NCBI RefSeq assembly: GCF_000002595.2
Contig: NC_057005.1
Location: 5,269,235 to 5,333,234, forward strand
DNA: 64,000 bases
Origin: Chlamydomonas reinhardtii
Taxonomy: Eukaryota > Chlorophyta > Chlorophyceae > Chlamydomonadales > Chlamydomonadaceae
Direction of reading: 5' to 3'
This document shows positions 22,601 through 34,962 of the stretch, one piece after another. The notes below the pieces were generated by a model. That model searched no databases, was not told the origin of the DNA, and saw nothing but the letters and a program-made list of their open reading frames with translations. Position numbers and translations under genes: made by a program. Each line of letters opens with the position of its first letter. The stretch's first letter is position 1.

Positions 22601-25600
22601 GGTGCAGGAGCGCAAGGCGGGTGCTGTGAACAACGGCGCCGCCGCCGTTTCTGTCGCAGCAGCAGCTCCCGGTGCATCGATGTCAGGCGCCCGCGATGCG
22701 TGTGGGTCCCGCGATAGTGCGCGCGAGGGCAGTGCATCGGCGCGTGCTCCATCACCTGCCACTGTCCAGAGTTCGGAGGAGGTTTCGGGCCGCCGCGGTG
22801 CAGCCACAGCCGTTTGGGTTGCGGGTAAGGGCCACGGCTACACGCAGCAGCGCAAGGGCACGCGGGCGAGCGGCGGAGGCGGAAGCGCAGTGGAGGAGGC
22901 ACCGAGCCTGAGCATTGCGGGCCTGATGCAGACCCAGCGCATCAGCCGCAGCAGCAGCTTGTGCAGCTGCGACTCGGTGGCAGCGGTGCGTCAGAACAGC
23001 GGCCACCTGTCGGTTGTGGAGTGGGGTGACGAGGCAGAGGAGGCGGCCGAAATAGAGCTGAAGCGCGGCTGTGCGGCGGCAGAGAATGCGGAGCAGGAGG
23101 CGCTACGGACTGGGTCGGCATCGACAGCGGCGCGGCGCGGGCGCGGCAGCGCCGACCGACGGGCGCGCTGTGGACATGCCAAGCGCTCCACCTCTGGCGC
23201 TGGAGGTGCTCAGCTTGTGTCTGATTCCGACACGGACATATCGTTCGAGGAGGCGCCGGCGCACCGTGCCCGGCGCGGCGCCGGCAGCTGTGCCAGCAAC
23301 GCGGTCGGGGCGGCAGCGGGCGAGGTCGCCAAGCTCCACAGCACTACCTCCAGCGACGGGGGTGAGGAGAGCGACGGCGCCGGCATGCCTCGCCTCATGC
23401 GGCTGTCACCCCTGCACAACGCAGGGCTGGAGGACACGGGCGGTGCCCCAGCGACGGAGGTCGCCGCTTGGCGCCAGGCGCCCAGCGGTGCTCGTACCGG
23501 TGCCGTGGGTGTCGTGGGTGCCGTCGGCCGAGGCCAGACTGGCATGTCGGCGTCGGAGCCCCTGCCGGCATTTCCGTACGGCCGGGCAGCAGCCGAGCCG
23601 GCGGCAGCGCTCACACACGGCGGCGGCACCGTGTCGGTGGTCCGGGCCGCGCAGGCGGCGGCGTTTGCGCTGATGCAGGCCGACAACGCCGGCGCCGCTG
23701 GAGGCTCGCTCTTTGCGGACCTCACGTCCTTGGCGTCAACGCAGGCGGCTGCTGCCTCAGCTGACTCTGGCAGGCCCACTGCAGATGAGGGCAGCGGCCG
23801 CTGGGCGGCGGTGCCGGCCGCGGTACGCGCGCAGCCGCCGCAGCAATCACCCAGTGGCAGTGGCCGATGGCGGCGCCGCAGCGCAGCCGTGGTCCTTGAC
23901 AGCAGCGTCCACCGGACAGGCGCACAGGCCGCCGGCGCGTCGCGCCGCAGCGCCGGCGGTGCGCGCGCTGCCAGCAGCACTGGGCCTCACACCCCCACGC
24001 CACTGTCAGCCGGCACGCCACCGCCCGCGACGGGGGCGTCGCCAGTGGGCGGGCGCAGTTCCCCCATGGCGGAGCGCTCCAAGCCTTCTGGGTGCTGGGT
24101 GGAGGAGGCGCTGCCGCAGCCTGCGCCGGTGCTGGCCGCGACGGAGGCCATACGCCGGCGCGCCAGCGGCGGCGGCTTCACCGGCGGCGGCTGGCCTCCC
24201 AGGCTGTCCGCGGGCGCGGGAGTGAGCAGCAGCACGCCTGTGTCGCCGCGGCCCCCCAGCTCGGGCAACACGTGCAAGCCGCCGCCGTACCAGCAGCCGC
24301 TGCAGCAGCAGCGCAGCCAGCTCGGCATCCAGCCGGGCGGCCCAGGCGCGGGCACAGGACCGCAGGCCGCCGGGACGGGCCCGCGCGTGTTCGCGCCCAG
24401 CCTGTCGGGCCGCCCGGCCTACGGCAACGCCGGCGGCTCGCCGATCCTGACGGCCGCGGGCTCGCCCTGCACCACTGCCGCGCCGCGCACTGCCAGCCGG
24501 CAGTTCTCCCGCCTGCTGGGCACCTCCACGGCGGCCGTCAGCCCCAACGCGCAGGGCGCGGCGCCGCTGCTGCTCAGCACGGATGTCGGTCTGCCGTACA
24601 GCCGCGGTGCCAGCCGCCAGCTGTCGTGCGGGCTGGGCGGCGCGGGCGGTAGCCGGGATCCCCTGAGCGTCGTCAGCGCCGCGACAGCAGCCGTGGGCAC
24701 GGGCGACCGGCCCCGGATGAAGTTGCACGCGCTGATGCTGACGGAGCCGGATGAGCTTATGTTGTCGGGCCCGGCAGTGATGTCGCCGGGCTCTCGCGCA
24801 CGCTCCCTTGCGGCTGTCTCCGCCAGTGGTCTGGCGGCCTCGCGCAACGCCCACACCGCCGCCGCCGCTATAGTGCCGTCGGCCGCTGCAATAGCGGCTG
24901 CGTATGCCTCCGCGCCGCTGCGAGCCAGCTTCACCCGCTTTGGTGGTGGCAGCGGCAGCGAGGATGAGGTCGTTCACACTCTGGACGAGGCAGACGCGGA
25001 CGAGGGCCCGGGCAACTTCTGCGGCGGCGGTGCCGCGTACGCCGGCCCGGGTGCGGCGCCGGTGTACGACGCCCGTCAGCGCCGCCGCAGCACTGGCAGC
25101 AGCTACACCAAGCCGATCTCGCAGCTGCAGGCGCCCCACGTACCCGCCACCGCCGCTGCATCGCCGCGCTCCGTCACCGGCCTGCAGCCGCACCCGCCTG
25201 TAAGCCAGCGCGGCACGGGTGCGGGCTCGCCGGCGCTGGGCATGGCCATGTTGCTCCATGCGCCTCATCAGCCGCACGCGCCGCACTCGCCACACCACCC
25301 AGTGGCCGTGTCGCCGCGCGGCACGGGCGGCGGCATGCACCACCAGCACCAGCACCACCAGCACTCGCACCAGCTGTCGCACCTGCGCCTGTCGGAGGTG
25401 GGTCTGGAGATGCAGACCATGTCGCGCTGCGGCTCCACTTCACGGAACATGAGCGTGGACGCCACGGGCACGCCCACCGCCCGGCCCGGGCCGCGGCCGT
25501 GGGACCTGGCGACTGAGACGCTTGAGGAGTGCGCGGAGGGCGAGGAGGACCCGGACCTCCTGGACTCGGCGCGAGGCGGCAACCCACTGGACGGGCTGCT

Positions 25601-25862
25601 GGGGTCGCTCATGCCCGACCGAGTGCCGGCGGCGTTGGGGGTGCTGCGCAGCCATGGGGTTGCTGCGGCGGCGGCAGAGGTGGCCAAGCCAGCGCAGGCG
25701 GGCGGCAGTCGGCGCAGCGCTGCAGGTGTGGGTGGAGGTGTGGGCGCGGACCGGAGCGCCCACGGCCCGGAGCTCGGCACTGGCGGCCAGCCCCCGCTAA
25801 ACCTCAGCGGCCCTGGCCCAGCGTCTGGCGGGCTGAGTAGCCTCATGTCGACCTTCAAATGA
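18294..25862 (+). CDS. Giant calcium-dependent protein kinase (CDPK) with about 1190-residue C-terminal tail
   Basis: Twelve exons, in phase throughout, encode 1979 aa: 18294-19202, 19341-19406, 19660-19782, 19909-20068, 20208-20332, 20469-20528, 20640-20737, 20874-21009, 21152-21268, 21455-21579, 21734-22112 and 22221-25862. MGACAS at the start is a myristoylation/palmitoylation signal, so membrane attachment is likely. The kinase domain covers about residues 240-545: glycine loop GQGSYGVV, Lys271, HRD catalytic loop 365-367 ([10 protein letters not shown]), DFG 411-413, then [13 protein letters not shown] 28-residue insert separates the catalytic loop from DFG. Four canonical EF-hands follow at 585-596, 642-653, 735-746 and 773-784, with an unusual 80-residue spacer between hands 2 and 3. 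The tail is Ala/Ser/Pro/Gly-rich with a His-rich patch. Introns 5 (20333-20468) and 8 (21010-21151) need GC donors. CDPKs phosphorylate Ser/Thr when calcium releases the autoinhibitory junction. The identity is certain; the role of the tail is unknown. Confidence 0.95.
18729..18767 (+). repeat. Tandem duplication, period 20 bp, in CDPK exon 1
   Basis: GGCGCCGACGGCAGGGCAG occurs at 18729-18747 and 18749-18767. The period is not a multiple of three, so the two copies are read in different frames (GADGRAA, then APTAGQ). The surrounding residues are low-complexity. Confidence 0.85.
19609..19637 (+). repeat. (TG)n microsatellite in CDPK intron 2
   Basis: About 14 uninterrupted TG units, ending 22 nt before the acceptor of exon 3 (19660). 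Length variation here could change the distance to the polypyrimidine tract. Confidence 0.95.
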
Positions 25863-27945
25863 TCAGGAGCATTGGGGATTTAGGTGGTGTGCTGCAGATG
25901 GCGACAAGGTCGCGCCGGGATGCGCGGCCCTTGATTCGTGAAAAACCCAATTCTTGTTTGTTGGGGAGGATGTGCCTGCTTCCCAAAACCACGTGATGTT
26001 CTTTACGACCTTGATTGCAACTGGAAAAGTGCTATCAAGGGAATGTCACACAAGCGAGTTCTTACTTCCTTGCTCAGGGCCGCGTGGCCCGCTTCTTTGC
26101 TTTGGGCATCGATAGCCCTGGGCCGCAATAAAGTGCTTACGACGCAAGCGCGTCGACGGATTCCTGGAGATGACTGGGGTCACGTGGGCACGCCTAGTGT
26201 CAATTCACAATAAATTATGCCCCCTGGCCCAATCAACGCGAGCTGGCTGAGATGCCTGGCTGCGATTGGTGCTGCACTGGTTTTCTCCGCGCAGCCCAGA
26301 CACTATTTGTGGTTATGCAGCAAGCACTACGATGCCAGTCATGCCACACACCTGCGCGATGCATGCCCGCAACCCTTGCGGGCAACCTTGTATGCATTCT
26401 CTCTTGGGGTTTGACGGACTCGAGGGATGATAGACGCGCACATGGCGCAACACGTGCTTTCTAATGCTGGAACGACGATGTGGTACCTTGTCAGTCGAGT
26501 GGCTGCCGCTGTTTGGCATTGTGGTGACTCCGACGCTCAGGTCACGCCACCGCCGGGTGAGGGGCAGGTCGGATTCGTGGTCTAAGAAGTGGTGACAGGC
26601 GGACTGCTTTGCCTTGCCTTGTAGTTGTAAGCCTGCAGTAACGCCATGACAGCGGGACGCGGCTGGACGCATGGGCTGGCGGTGCCTGTACAAACCGCCC
26701 CCGGCTATGCCTCGGAGATGAGGCAGATGCTTGCGGCCTCAGACGGGAGACATGGCGTGGGCGCAGCCCAATTGTTGGTATATTAAGGCTGCTTGAGGAG
26801 CATCGCAAAGGATTCGGACATTTGCAGACGGGTTGCGCTGCCTGATGCGATACTGGACTCCTGGCGCGCGCGGTTTGGGGAAGTGGTTTGACAGGGGCCG
26901 GACAGAGTGGCGACGTTCGGGTGACACGTAGCGAGTGGAAGTGTTTCACGGCGAGAGTTCCACCAGCATGAGCAGGTGGAAGTGGTGCGTACGGTGCAGA
27001 GGAAAGCGGTCGAGAAGGAGATTGAAAGAACCGTTTGGGCCACGGCCTAGCGACATGGTCGTGGGCAACGGGTCCAGGGGACATCCACATGAAGAGCCTG
27101 GTGGTGTGGGTTACGGGAGCGTGCCCGTATCCACTGCAACGTCCAAAGCCCAAACCGTCCCCAATGCCCTCGTAGAGTACGGAACTATGCACAGGTCACC
27201 GACCCCTGTACAGCGACGCGCCGGTCGATGTCAGTCGGCCGCAAGGTAGGCCGGCACCGTAGTCGCACATCCTGGACATCGACACCCTGTGCCAGTGACA
27301 CAGTCTGTCGCCCGCCATCGCACACACACTGGGTGGAATGCGCGTCGACAAACTTCCAGCCAGCCAGCAACTTGTCGGTACAGTAACTCCGGCCTTCGAC
27401 CGGCCGCGCACTCCTGCCCTACCGTTGCAAACTGTTTGCCATCTGCTGGGTTCTGGGAATCAGCTGCACCCTACGGGACTTCACCAACCTGCCTTACCAC
27501 TGTCCCATCGCACACACACTGGGTGTTCCGGCCCCACCACCACCAGGCACCGGCGCTCGCCACTTCGGTGGGCCCACGGCCCTTGCTACCCACCCAAACC
27601 AGCGCGCTCGTGCCTCGACGTCGCAAACACATTGAATGTTGGGTTCTGGGAACACGCTGCAACCCACGGGACTACGCCAACCTGCACCTTACCGTGTCCC
27701 ATTGCACCCAGCACCGATGTATGGACGAAACACGCACCACCACCGCCATCGAGAATGCTTTTAAGACTAACAATGCGAATAACGTTGGAGAGGCCACTAC
27801 TAGCGGCAGCCCCACAGATGCCGGCACGTCCACACCCCACATTCCAGGCACCCACGCCCCCCCGAGGCGCCGCCACACGCACGCCCAATCAACAACCACC
27901 GACTCCCCCTCCATCCTCCACCACTTGCCTTGCACTCTCCCCTCC
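25863..27945. other. Convergent intergenic: CDPK 3'UTR and OPR 3'UTR
   Basis: About 2.1 kb between the CDPK stop (+) and the OPR stop (-). A plus-strand TGTAA lies at 26626-26630. The 27.28-27.90 kb part is Pro/Thr-type low complexity. It includes a run repeated at 27303-27322 and 27507-27526 (both contain CATCGCACACACACTGGGTG). No convincing exon is found. Confidence 0.4.
26626..26630 (+). terminator. TGTAA poly(A) signal, CDPK gene (candidate)
   Basis: First plus-strand TGTAA noticed after the CDPK stop, about 765 nt downstream. A 3'UTR of this length is ordinary for volvocine genes. Confidence 0.35.
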
Positions 27946-30900
27946 TCACTCCCCGCGCGCGTGCGCGTGCGCCACCAGCCCCAGCTTGCGAGCCAGGTAG
28001 GCGCACTTGGTGGTCTGGTCAGTGCCCAACGCGTCCCACTCCCAGTACGGCACGCACACCAGGTTGCCGCGGCCCAGCACTCGCTCCAGCTGCCGGTCCC
28101 GCAGGCGCGCGCGCGGCAGCTTGACGATGAGGCGGTTGGAGGTGTAGTGCATGGGGCCGTCCACCTCGATGGCCACCTGGGGACGGGGGTGCGCGAAGGT
28201 GAGTGTAGACGAACTTGGTTGGGGCGGGCTGGGGCGGTTACTCGCCTGCCCCCCGTCCAGCGCAGTGCCCGATACGGTACCAGTCCACCCCGCCCGCCCC
28301 CTGCAGCCCGCTTGGATACCCGCACGTGTGCTGTGTACGGCCCTAGTCCCACTCGGCGCATGCGCCGCACCCATGCGGCCGTGCCGCCTCGACCCCATCC
28401 CGCCCAACCTTTCACACCCTGCCCACCACCCACTCACCTCACGGCCGTCGCTGAGCCACACGTAGATGTCCACTCGCAGTCCCAGAGCCTCCACGAGCCA
28501 CTCCTGCTCCACACGCACCACCCGTGTCAGCGCTGGGCCGGCCGACACCTCCGCCACCTCCACGCCGCCCGCCTCCACCTCCACCTCATCCTCGCCCGCT
28601 GCCACCTCGCCTTCGCCCTCGCTCTCCGCGCCTGCCGACGCTTTGAGGCTGCGCGGCGCCTTCCGCCGCACCGGCTTGGCCGGCTCCGGCTGCGATGACG
28701 CCATGCGCTTGAGCTGGCGCTGGTGAATGCCGAGCAGGCGCTGAGTCTCCAGCTGCTGCGTGATCAGCGAGGACAGCTCGGCCTTGCCTCGGAGCATGAG
28801 GAACAGCGCACAGCCGGCCACGTCCAGCTGCAGGGTGGTGGTGGTGCCCTGAGGAATGAGCGACGTGAGGGAAACCATCTCGCGCTTGCACCAGGCCGTC
28901 AAGTCCGCAGGCAGGCGCCGCACACGCAAGCCGCCGCCGCCGCCATCGCCGCGCACGTCGCTGCCCGAGGCGGCGGCGCCAACCGCAGCGGCGGCGCCGG
29001 CGGGCCCCATCTCGCGCGGGCCGCGTGTCGGGCGCGACAGTATGTCCGCCTTGGAGCGCACGCCACGGGACGCCGCCGCCTCGTGCGCGCGGGCCGCCTC
29101 AATCTCCACCAGCGTCTGCCACAGCTGCACCCGGCCCCTGCACGACCGGCACACAGGGGCAGGCAGCACAGGACAGCCTTCAGTCATCCACATGGCGGCA
29201 TCGCCCGCCAAGCTCCATGCCCCGCCCCCACCACCGTATCCTGCATCCCACACCTGCTCCAGCCCCTGGTCTCCTGCCCCAGCCCCCGATCTCCGGCCTG
29301 CCCGGCACGCACCGTGTGCCGATGGCCGCTCCGCCCAGCGCCTCCACCTCGCCCAGCAGCATATCCACCAGCTCGGCGTGCCGCGCCACTGCGCCCGGCG
29401 GCAGCGCCGACATGGCCCACAGCAGGTTGGTCAGGCCGAAGGGCAGCAGGCGCGCCGGGCCCGAGTGCTTCACACAGCGCGTCACCCAGTCCACCAGCTG
29501 CGGGTGGTACCTGTGGGGCGTGCAGGGTGGGCATGGCATTGCGGGCATGCAGGCGCGCAAGAGGATAAGGAACGGGGCACAGGCGCATGGATATACGGCC
29601 ACTTGTGTAGTGCAGACGTATAGGGCAGGGCAGTACGGGGTCCTTGCTGCAGGCTTGTACAAACCGCCGGCTCACATGTCGGTCACGGTCGCGGCCCAGA
29701 TCACGGTGGGCACACACTGCAGCGGCAAGATTGTGTGTGAGTGTATTTCACGGGGGGCAGGGGGCAAGGTCAAGGAACAGGTCAAGATGCTAGGTCACGT
29801 GTCATGGCAGCTGCGATGGCGTATGGGCTTGGGTCGCTGCCCATACAGCGAGCGGTTTCGTCATCCACAGACCCACCCCCTCTTACCATGTAATCCGACC
29901 CGACCCACAGCCGGGTTGTGGCGTGCTCCAGCAGGAATGAGGCCACGGACGGCGGCGGCTGATACCGCACACTCGCGATGGCCCACAGCAGCAGCGTCCA
30001 CTCCTGCGGGCACCGCAGCGTCCAGGCAGCAGGGCAGGCATGTCAGCTGCACGCCTGTGGCGAACACTCCCGTTCCCACAGCGCTACCTATATATCCACC
30101 CGTTCACCCCCATTGACACAAACACAGCCTTCACGGGCGCTTCGCTTCCCTGCAACACGCACATAAAACCACAAATTACACAATTAAACACGCACACACA
30201 CATAGCCCTCACATTTCCCTCCGTTTGCTTTTGTTGTTCATTTAACATACAGCCCTTACATCTCCTTCCTTGTCACACAAAGACAGCCGCCGCGGCACGT
30301 ACCTGAGCCTTGGCTGACTCCATGCCGCAGCCCCGCAGCAGCGCCGCCACCGCCGCGTCCATGAGGCCCTGGCTGCGGTAGCCCACCGCCACCAGCGCGT
30401 ACAGCGAGTTGGACAGCGCCTGAGACACGTACGTGTGCGGCGCCACCTGCGACACCGGGAGGCGGCGGCAGGCGCGTCAGCGACACGCCAGGCAGCAGCA
30501 CGGGCGGCGCGACGCCCCCCACCCACCCACACACCGCTGCGGTGAGCACAGACTGGCGCCAGCGCCTGCGCCCTGCTCCTCGCAGTCGCAGGCCGCGTGT
30601 GTGGCACACACGCGGCGGCCGGGGCTCCAATAGCCACATACTATGACACAATGACACGAGGCGTCACCAGGCGTCGCCCATAGCCCGTGTGCCCCGCGTT
30701 TGCCACACACGCCCATGCTCCCCGCGCACCCACCAGCAGCCGTTCGCGGATCTCCTCTCCCAGCAGCACCACGAAGTCCCGCATGGCGAAGGCCGGGTCC
30801 GCAGGCAGCTGCCACTGAGCCGCCGCCGCCGCCGCCGAAGACCCGTCCGGCCCAGCCTCCGCCTGCTGCTGCTGCAGCTGTTGCTGGTCCCCCGGCTCCA

Positions 30901-33900
30901 TTTCAATCTCAAACCGCGCACCCAGCTGTGTGTCAAAGTGCTGCACGGACTTGCAACGCGCCCTGGCCATCGCTGCCGCAATGTCGGCTTGCCGGTCTGC
31001 CAGTGCGCCGCCAAACGCTGTTCGGGCCCCGGCGCCTGCACTGGCGTCTGGCGGCCCCGACCGCGTCCTTAGGCTCGGCGGCGGCGGCGGTGGCGGCGTG
31101 GGCTTGGCTTCTGCCTCCGCGGCCGCATCCGCCTCTGCGGCGGCGAACTTGGCGAGGCGGCTGGGCCTCTTGGGCGGCAGCCACACACCAAGCTTGGAGC
31201 AGGCGTACACCAGATTTGACAGCTCCTGTTGTGGGGTAGGCGGGGTGTTGGAACGGATGACAGTGGTGCTGAAGAGCACAAGCAGCAGTTACGACGAGGC
31301 AATGCGTATCCGTTCAACGGCTGCTCAGGCCCGGCAGTATGGGTTCACCAGTCTGGGGCACAATTCGGTGAATGCACGTGATACATAACGGTAACGAGCA
31401 CCGATCTTCCCATCCCCACATGCTGTGTGTTGCAAGTCCCCGCAACCAGCGCCTTGCAGTTTACATCAATCAGGCCCACACGACCATCCCCTCTTCATAC
31501 TTGTGAATTTCTCAATCCGTTCTTCACATGAACGGCCGCACCCCAACACACAACCGCCGCAAGCCCCACATTCCTCATCTGCCGCACCTGCGGATTGAAG
31601 GCCCCCAGCCCCTGCCTCAGCGCCAGCGCCGCCAGCGCCCGGCAGTGCGCATGCAGCTGTGGGTAGTCGGGATGCGGCGACAGCTTCCACAGCCGCACAG
31701 GCCGCCCAGGGCCCGCCGACTGCCCCTGTGAGGCGGATGAAGCAGTCCACGGGATGTCGGCGTAATCCACCCGCCCCGCCCTCGACCACGCCCCCTCGAC
31801 CGACTCCACCGCCGTCTGGGCCGGCTTGGTCGGTTGGCGCTGCTGGTGCAGCTGCAGCGTCTGTTGCTGCTCCAGCAGGTCGGGCGGCGGCAGCGGCAGC
31901 CCGCCGTCCGCGCCCTCCTCGTCGTAGGAGCCGGTCATGGCGCCGGGCTGCGCGCTGGCCACGCCGCCGGTGCGGAAGCCGAACAGCTCACCCAGCGCGT
32001 ACAGCACATTGGAGATGGCCTGGGAGAGGGCACGCGTGAGGCGTGGCGAGAGGTTAAGGGAAGCGCGGGAGCGTGTGCGTGCATGCGTGTACTGGCGTGC
32101 GTGGGCGCTGTCAAGGAGCCATTGCACAGCACGCACACCCTCGCCGCCCACGAGCGCACCTGCGGCTTGAAGGGGCCGGGGTGCGCCACAAAGTGAGACA
32201 CCAGGTGCGCCACCAGCTCGGGGTCGTGCACGTGGGGGGACAGGCGGGCGTGCGCCAGGATCATGTTGGCCAGCTCCTGCGGGGTCAGGGTCAGGGGCAG
32301 GGGTCCGGGGCAGAGGCAGGGGAGAAAGTGCAGGGCGGGTTGAGGCAAAAGCAGGCTGTATGGAGGCTCTACGCCGTAACGTGAAACGGTTTGTAAGACA
32401 TCTGGCATTGGAATCAAGTTGGCCACAAGCAGCAAGCCCCAGGGCTGTACGGGATCCTGTATGCTCGAAATAAGTTGGCGGGCGCAGGGCTCCGCAGCGT
32501 CCTGGTGAGCAACCGGTGCCCGTCACACCTGCGGCTTCCAGGCTGCAGGGTCCAGCACTGCTGTGCGCTTGATGACGTCGGCCGACACGCTCAGCAGGTC
32601 CTGAGCGCCGCCAGCGGGTCCCGCCAGCGCAGGCGCGATGGCGGTGGCTGCGCCCTCCGGGTCCTCAGCCGCGCAGCCGGCAGCAAGTGCCGCCGCCTCC
32701 CGCATTTGCTCGAGCTGCGACAGCGCCCACCACAGATTACTGTGGCCCTGCGCTGCCGCCGACCGCAGCAGTAGGTAGTCCTGTGTGTGTATGTGTATGT
32801 GTGTATGTGATTGTGGGCGGGGCGGCAAAGCAGCAATGTGGGACTGATGTTGCGGCGGCACTTGCAGGTGTGGGCAGCTCTAGGCCCCTGCAGCCGCATG
32901 CAGACACAGCCTCCTTCCACTGCTCGGCCCCAGCCCGAGCTGCATCCAACTGCTACTGCTCCCTCGCGTGCACTTACAGTACACACGCAATACACACCTA
33001 TGGTTGTGTGTTCCTGCCTTCAGTATATTAAGCCCTGCCCAGTGCCCACCCACCTGTGCCTTCAGGCGCTCCAGCATCATTTTGATCACGGCACCGCCGT
33101 CCGTGCCCCAGTACCCGATCTTGGCGGACACCCACAGCGTGTTGACGGCGTAGCGCGAGGTGAGCATGTTGGCGATGTGCGGCTTCGCCGCGGCCTGAGT
33201 GGGACGGCACGGCACGGCACGGCCCAGTACCGTCAGTAACAAGTTGCACGGGCTAGGCCGCTCAGCCCACGGCACCCAGTCTTCAGCACACAGCATCGGG
33301 CCCGTGTTCGGTGCCGTCAACAGCCGAACTACGACAGCGCCCAGCCACTCACATGCAGGATGTCCACAACCCGGTGGAAGGGATCTGACGCCACTCTGCG
33401 CTCACGCGGCCGCTGGACCGTGGGCCCCCTCGGTGACAGCTGACCAGAGCCGCCACTGCTGCCGCTGCTGCTGTCACCGCTGCCGCTGCCGGCGTTGCTC
33501 CTGCCGGCGGAGAAGCTGCTGTTGCGGCGCTGCTGGTACCGCTGTTGTGCGTCGTACAGCTGTGGGCACAGCAACACGGGGTTCCGGGGCAAATCAGCGC
33601 AAGCGCGGAATGCAAGCCGAACCCTCAACCCGCACCCGCAAACGGGGCACTCCGCGCGGTAGCGGAATGTAGGCCACGCCCTCCATCCGCGCCCCCATAT
33701 CGAACCCCCGACCCCGCCACCCGTGCTACGGTATCTCCACAAGGTTGCAGCCTCTCTAGCGCAGCTCTCGCGCACGACCCATGCGCCTGACCCTCCGTGC
33801 CGCCGCCCGGCCCCACCTGCACCACCCGGTTCAGCCCCGCGCATATGACCACAGGGTGCCAGGTGTGGGCGGAGCGCGCCACCAGCTGCTCCATACGGCC

Positions 33901-34962
33901 GATGTCGGGACACTCGTTCTCAAAGTCCATGCGGTCCCGGATGGTCGTCTTCCAGGGGTTGGTGCTGACTTGAGCCTGCAGCCTGGGCCTCGCCGGCACA
34001 GCGGGGGCCGCGGGGGCTGCGGGCGCTGCGGGGGGCGCCCGCGGCTGTGGCGGACGCGGTGCGGCCGCCGCCGCTGCCGCCGCACCGCGTCCAGCGGCAG
34101 CGGCAGCGGCGGGGTTTGCGCCCTCGGGCCTGTCCCGTTGCGGGCCGGCGCCCCTGCCACCAGCTGCCCCACCTGCCCCGCCTGCCCTTGGCCTCCACTG
34201 CGGCGCGAGCTTCCGCGGCCCTAAGTCAGCCCCCTGCTGGGGCTGGGGGCCTGGCGCTGCCCGGGCCGGCTGCTCAGCACCACCTGCCGCGCCCCGGCCG
34301 GCGCCCGACACAACGGCGCCGTTAGCGCTGCTGCCACGGCGCGGCGCCCTTGGCCTGTCCGGCTTGGCTGCAACCGCCGCGGGGCCTCCAGCCGGCTCCG
34401 GCACGGCTGTCGATGGGGCTGCCTCTGCTGCGCGTGGCTGCCTCGGGTCTGCGTAATCGCCGGCGACTGACTCCTTGGCTGACCGCCGCCGCAGGGGTGC
34501 ACTGGCCGCATTAGAGCTGGACGCCGCGGTTGTGGCGCACAACGCCACGACAGTGCGCCGTACACTTCGGTGCAGCGGCAGCGCCGCAGCAGGCCTCATG
34601 TTGTCGAAAGATGGCACCCACTCGCTGCCGCTGCCGCTGCCACTGAGCGGCAGGGGTGTCGACAGCGGCAACTGGCCGGCAAAGCTGTGTGGAGGGCCGC
34701 AGCCCACCAGTGCCGCCGGCCCCCAGGCCGCCGCGGCAGCGGCAGCAACGTCACCCCGCGGCTGAGGGGCCACTAGGCGACTGCCGCTGCTTTGTGTCGT
34801 TTGACATCCGACTGCCTGGTGCAGGCGCCAGCCGCCCACGGCCAGGAGCCCGCCTCCGGGTGCGGGCAGCCGAGCCCGCAAGCCCGGCAGCGGAGGAGCT
34901 GAGGGGCCGAGCGCAAGCGGCGCACCGCTGCCCGCCGTTGCCGTGAGCACCGACGGGTGCAT
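27946..34962 (-). CDS. Octotricopeptide-repeat (OPR) protein with C-terminal RAP domain
   Basis: Twelve exons on the minus strand: 33817-34962, 33353-33559, 33054-33194, 32529-32780, 32160-32276, 31588-32019, 30734-31225, 30303-30446, 29887-30003, 29313-29497, 28438-29137 and 27946-28176. They encode 1387 aa. The first 330 residues are low-complexity and may include an organelle transit peptide. OPR-like repeats follow (ELANMILAHARL, AISNVLYALGEL, ELSNLVYACSKLG, ALSNSLYALVAVG, GLTNLLWAMSALPPG). The last exon is a RAP domain (VAIEVDGPMHY, then VCVPYWEWDAL). OPR proteins are alpha-solenoids that bind specific organelle RNAs and control their stability, splicing or translation, and the family is greatly expanded in these algae. 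Chloroplast or mitochondrial location is inferred. The acceptor of exon 10 was chosen by phase (CAG before CTG at 29497); a nearby alternative breaks the frame. The target RNA is unknown. Confidence 0.92.
32781..32813. repeat. TG/ATG-rich microsatellite at OPR intron 3
   Basis: Imperfect (TG)n/(TATG)n run directly at the acceptor side of the intron upstream of OPR exon 4. On the minus strand it forms the pyrimidine/CA tract before the AG. Confidence 0.8.

Noticed and set aside
24006-25382. A 458-codon minus-strand frame
   Set aside because: Antisense shadow of CDPK exon 12, Arg/Ala-rich as expected from GC-rich codons read backwards.
27280-27930. Overlapping plus-strand frames of 220-469 codons
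   Set aside because: Pro/Thr/His-rich reading of low-complexity DNA that runs into the antisense of OPR exons; no motif.
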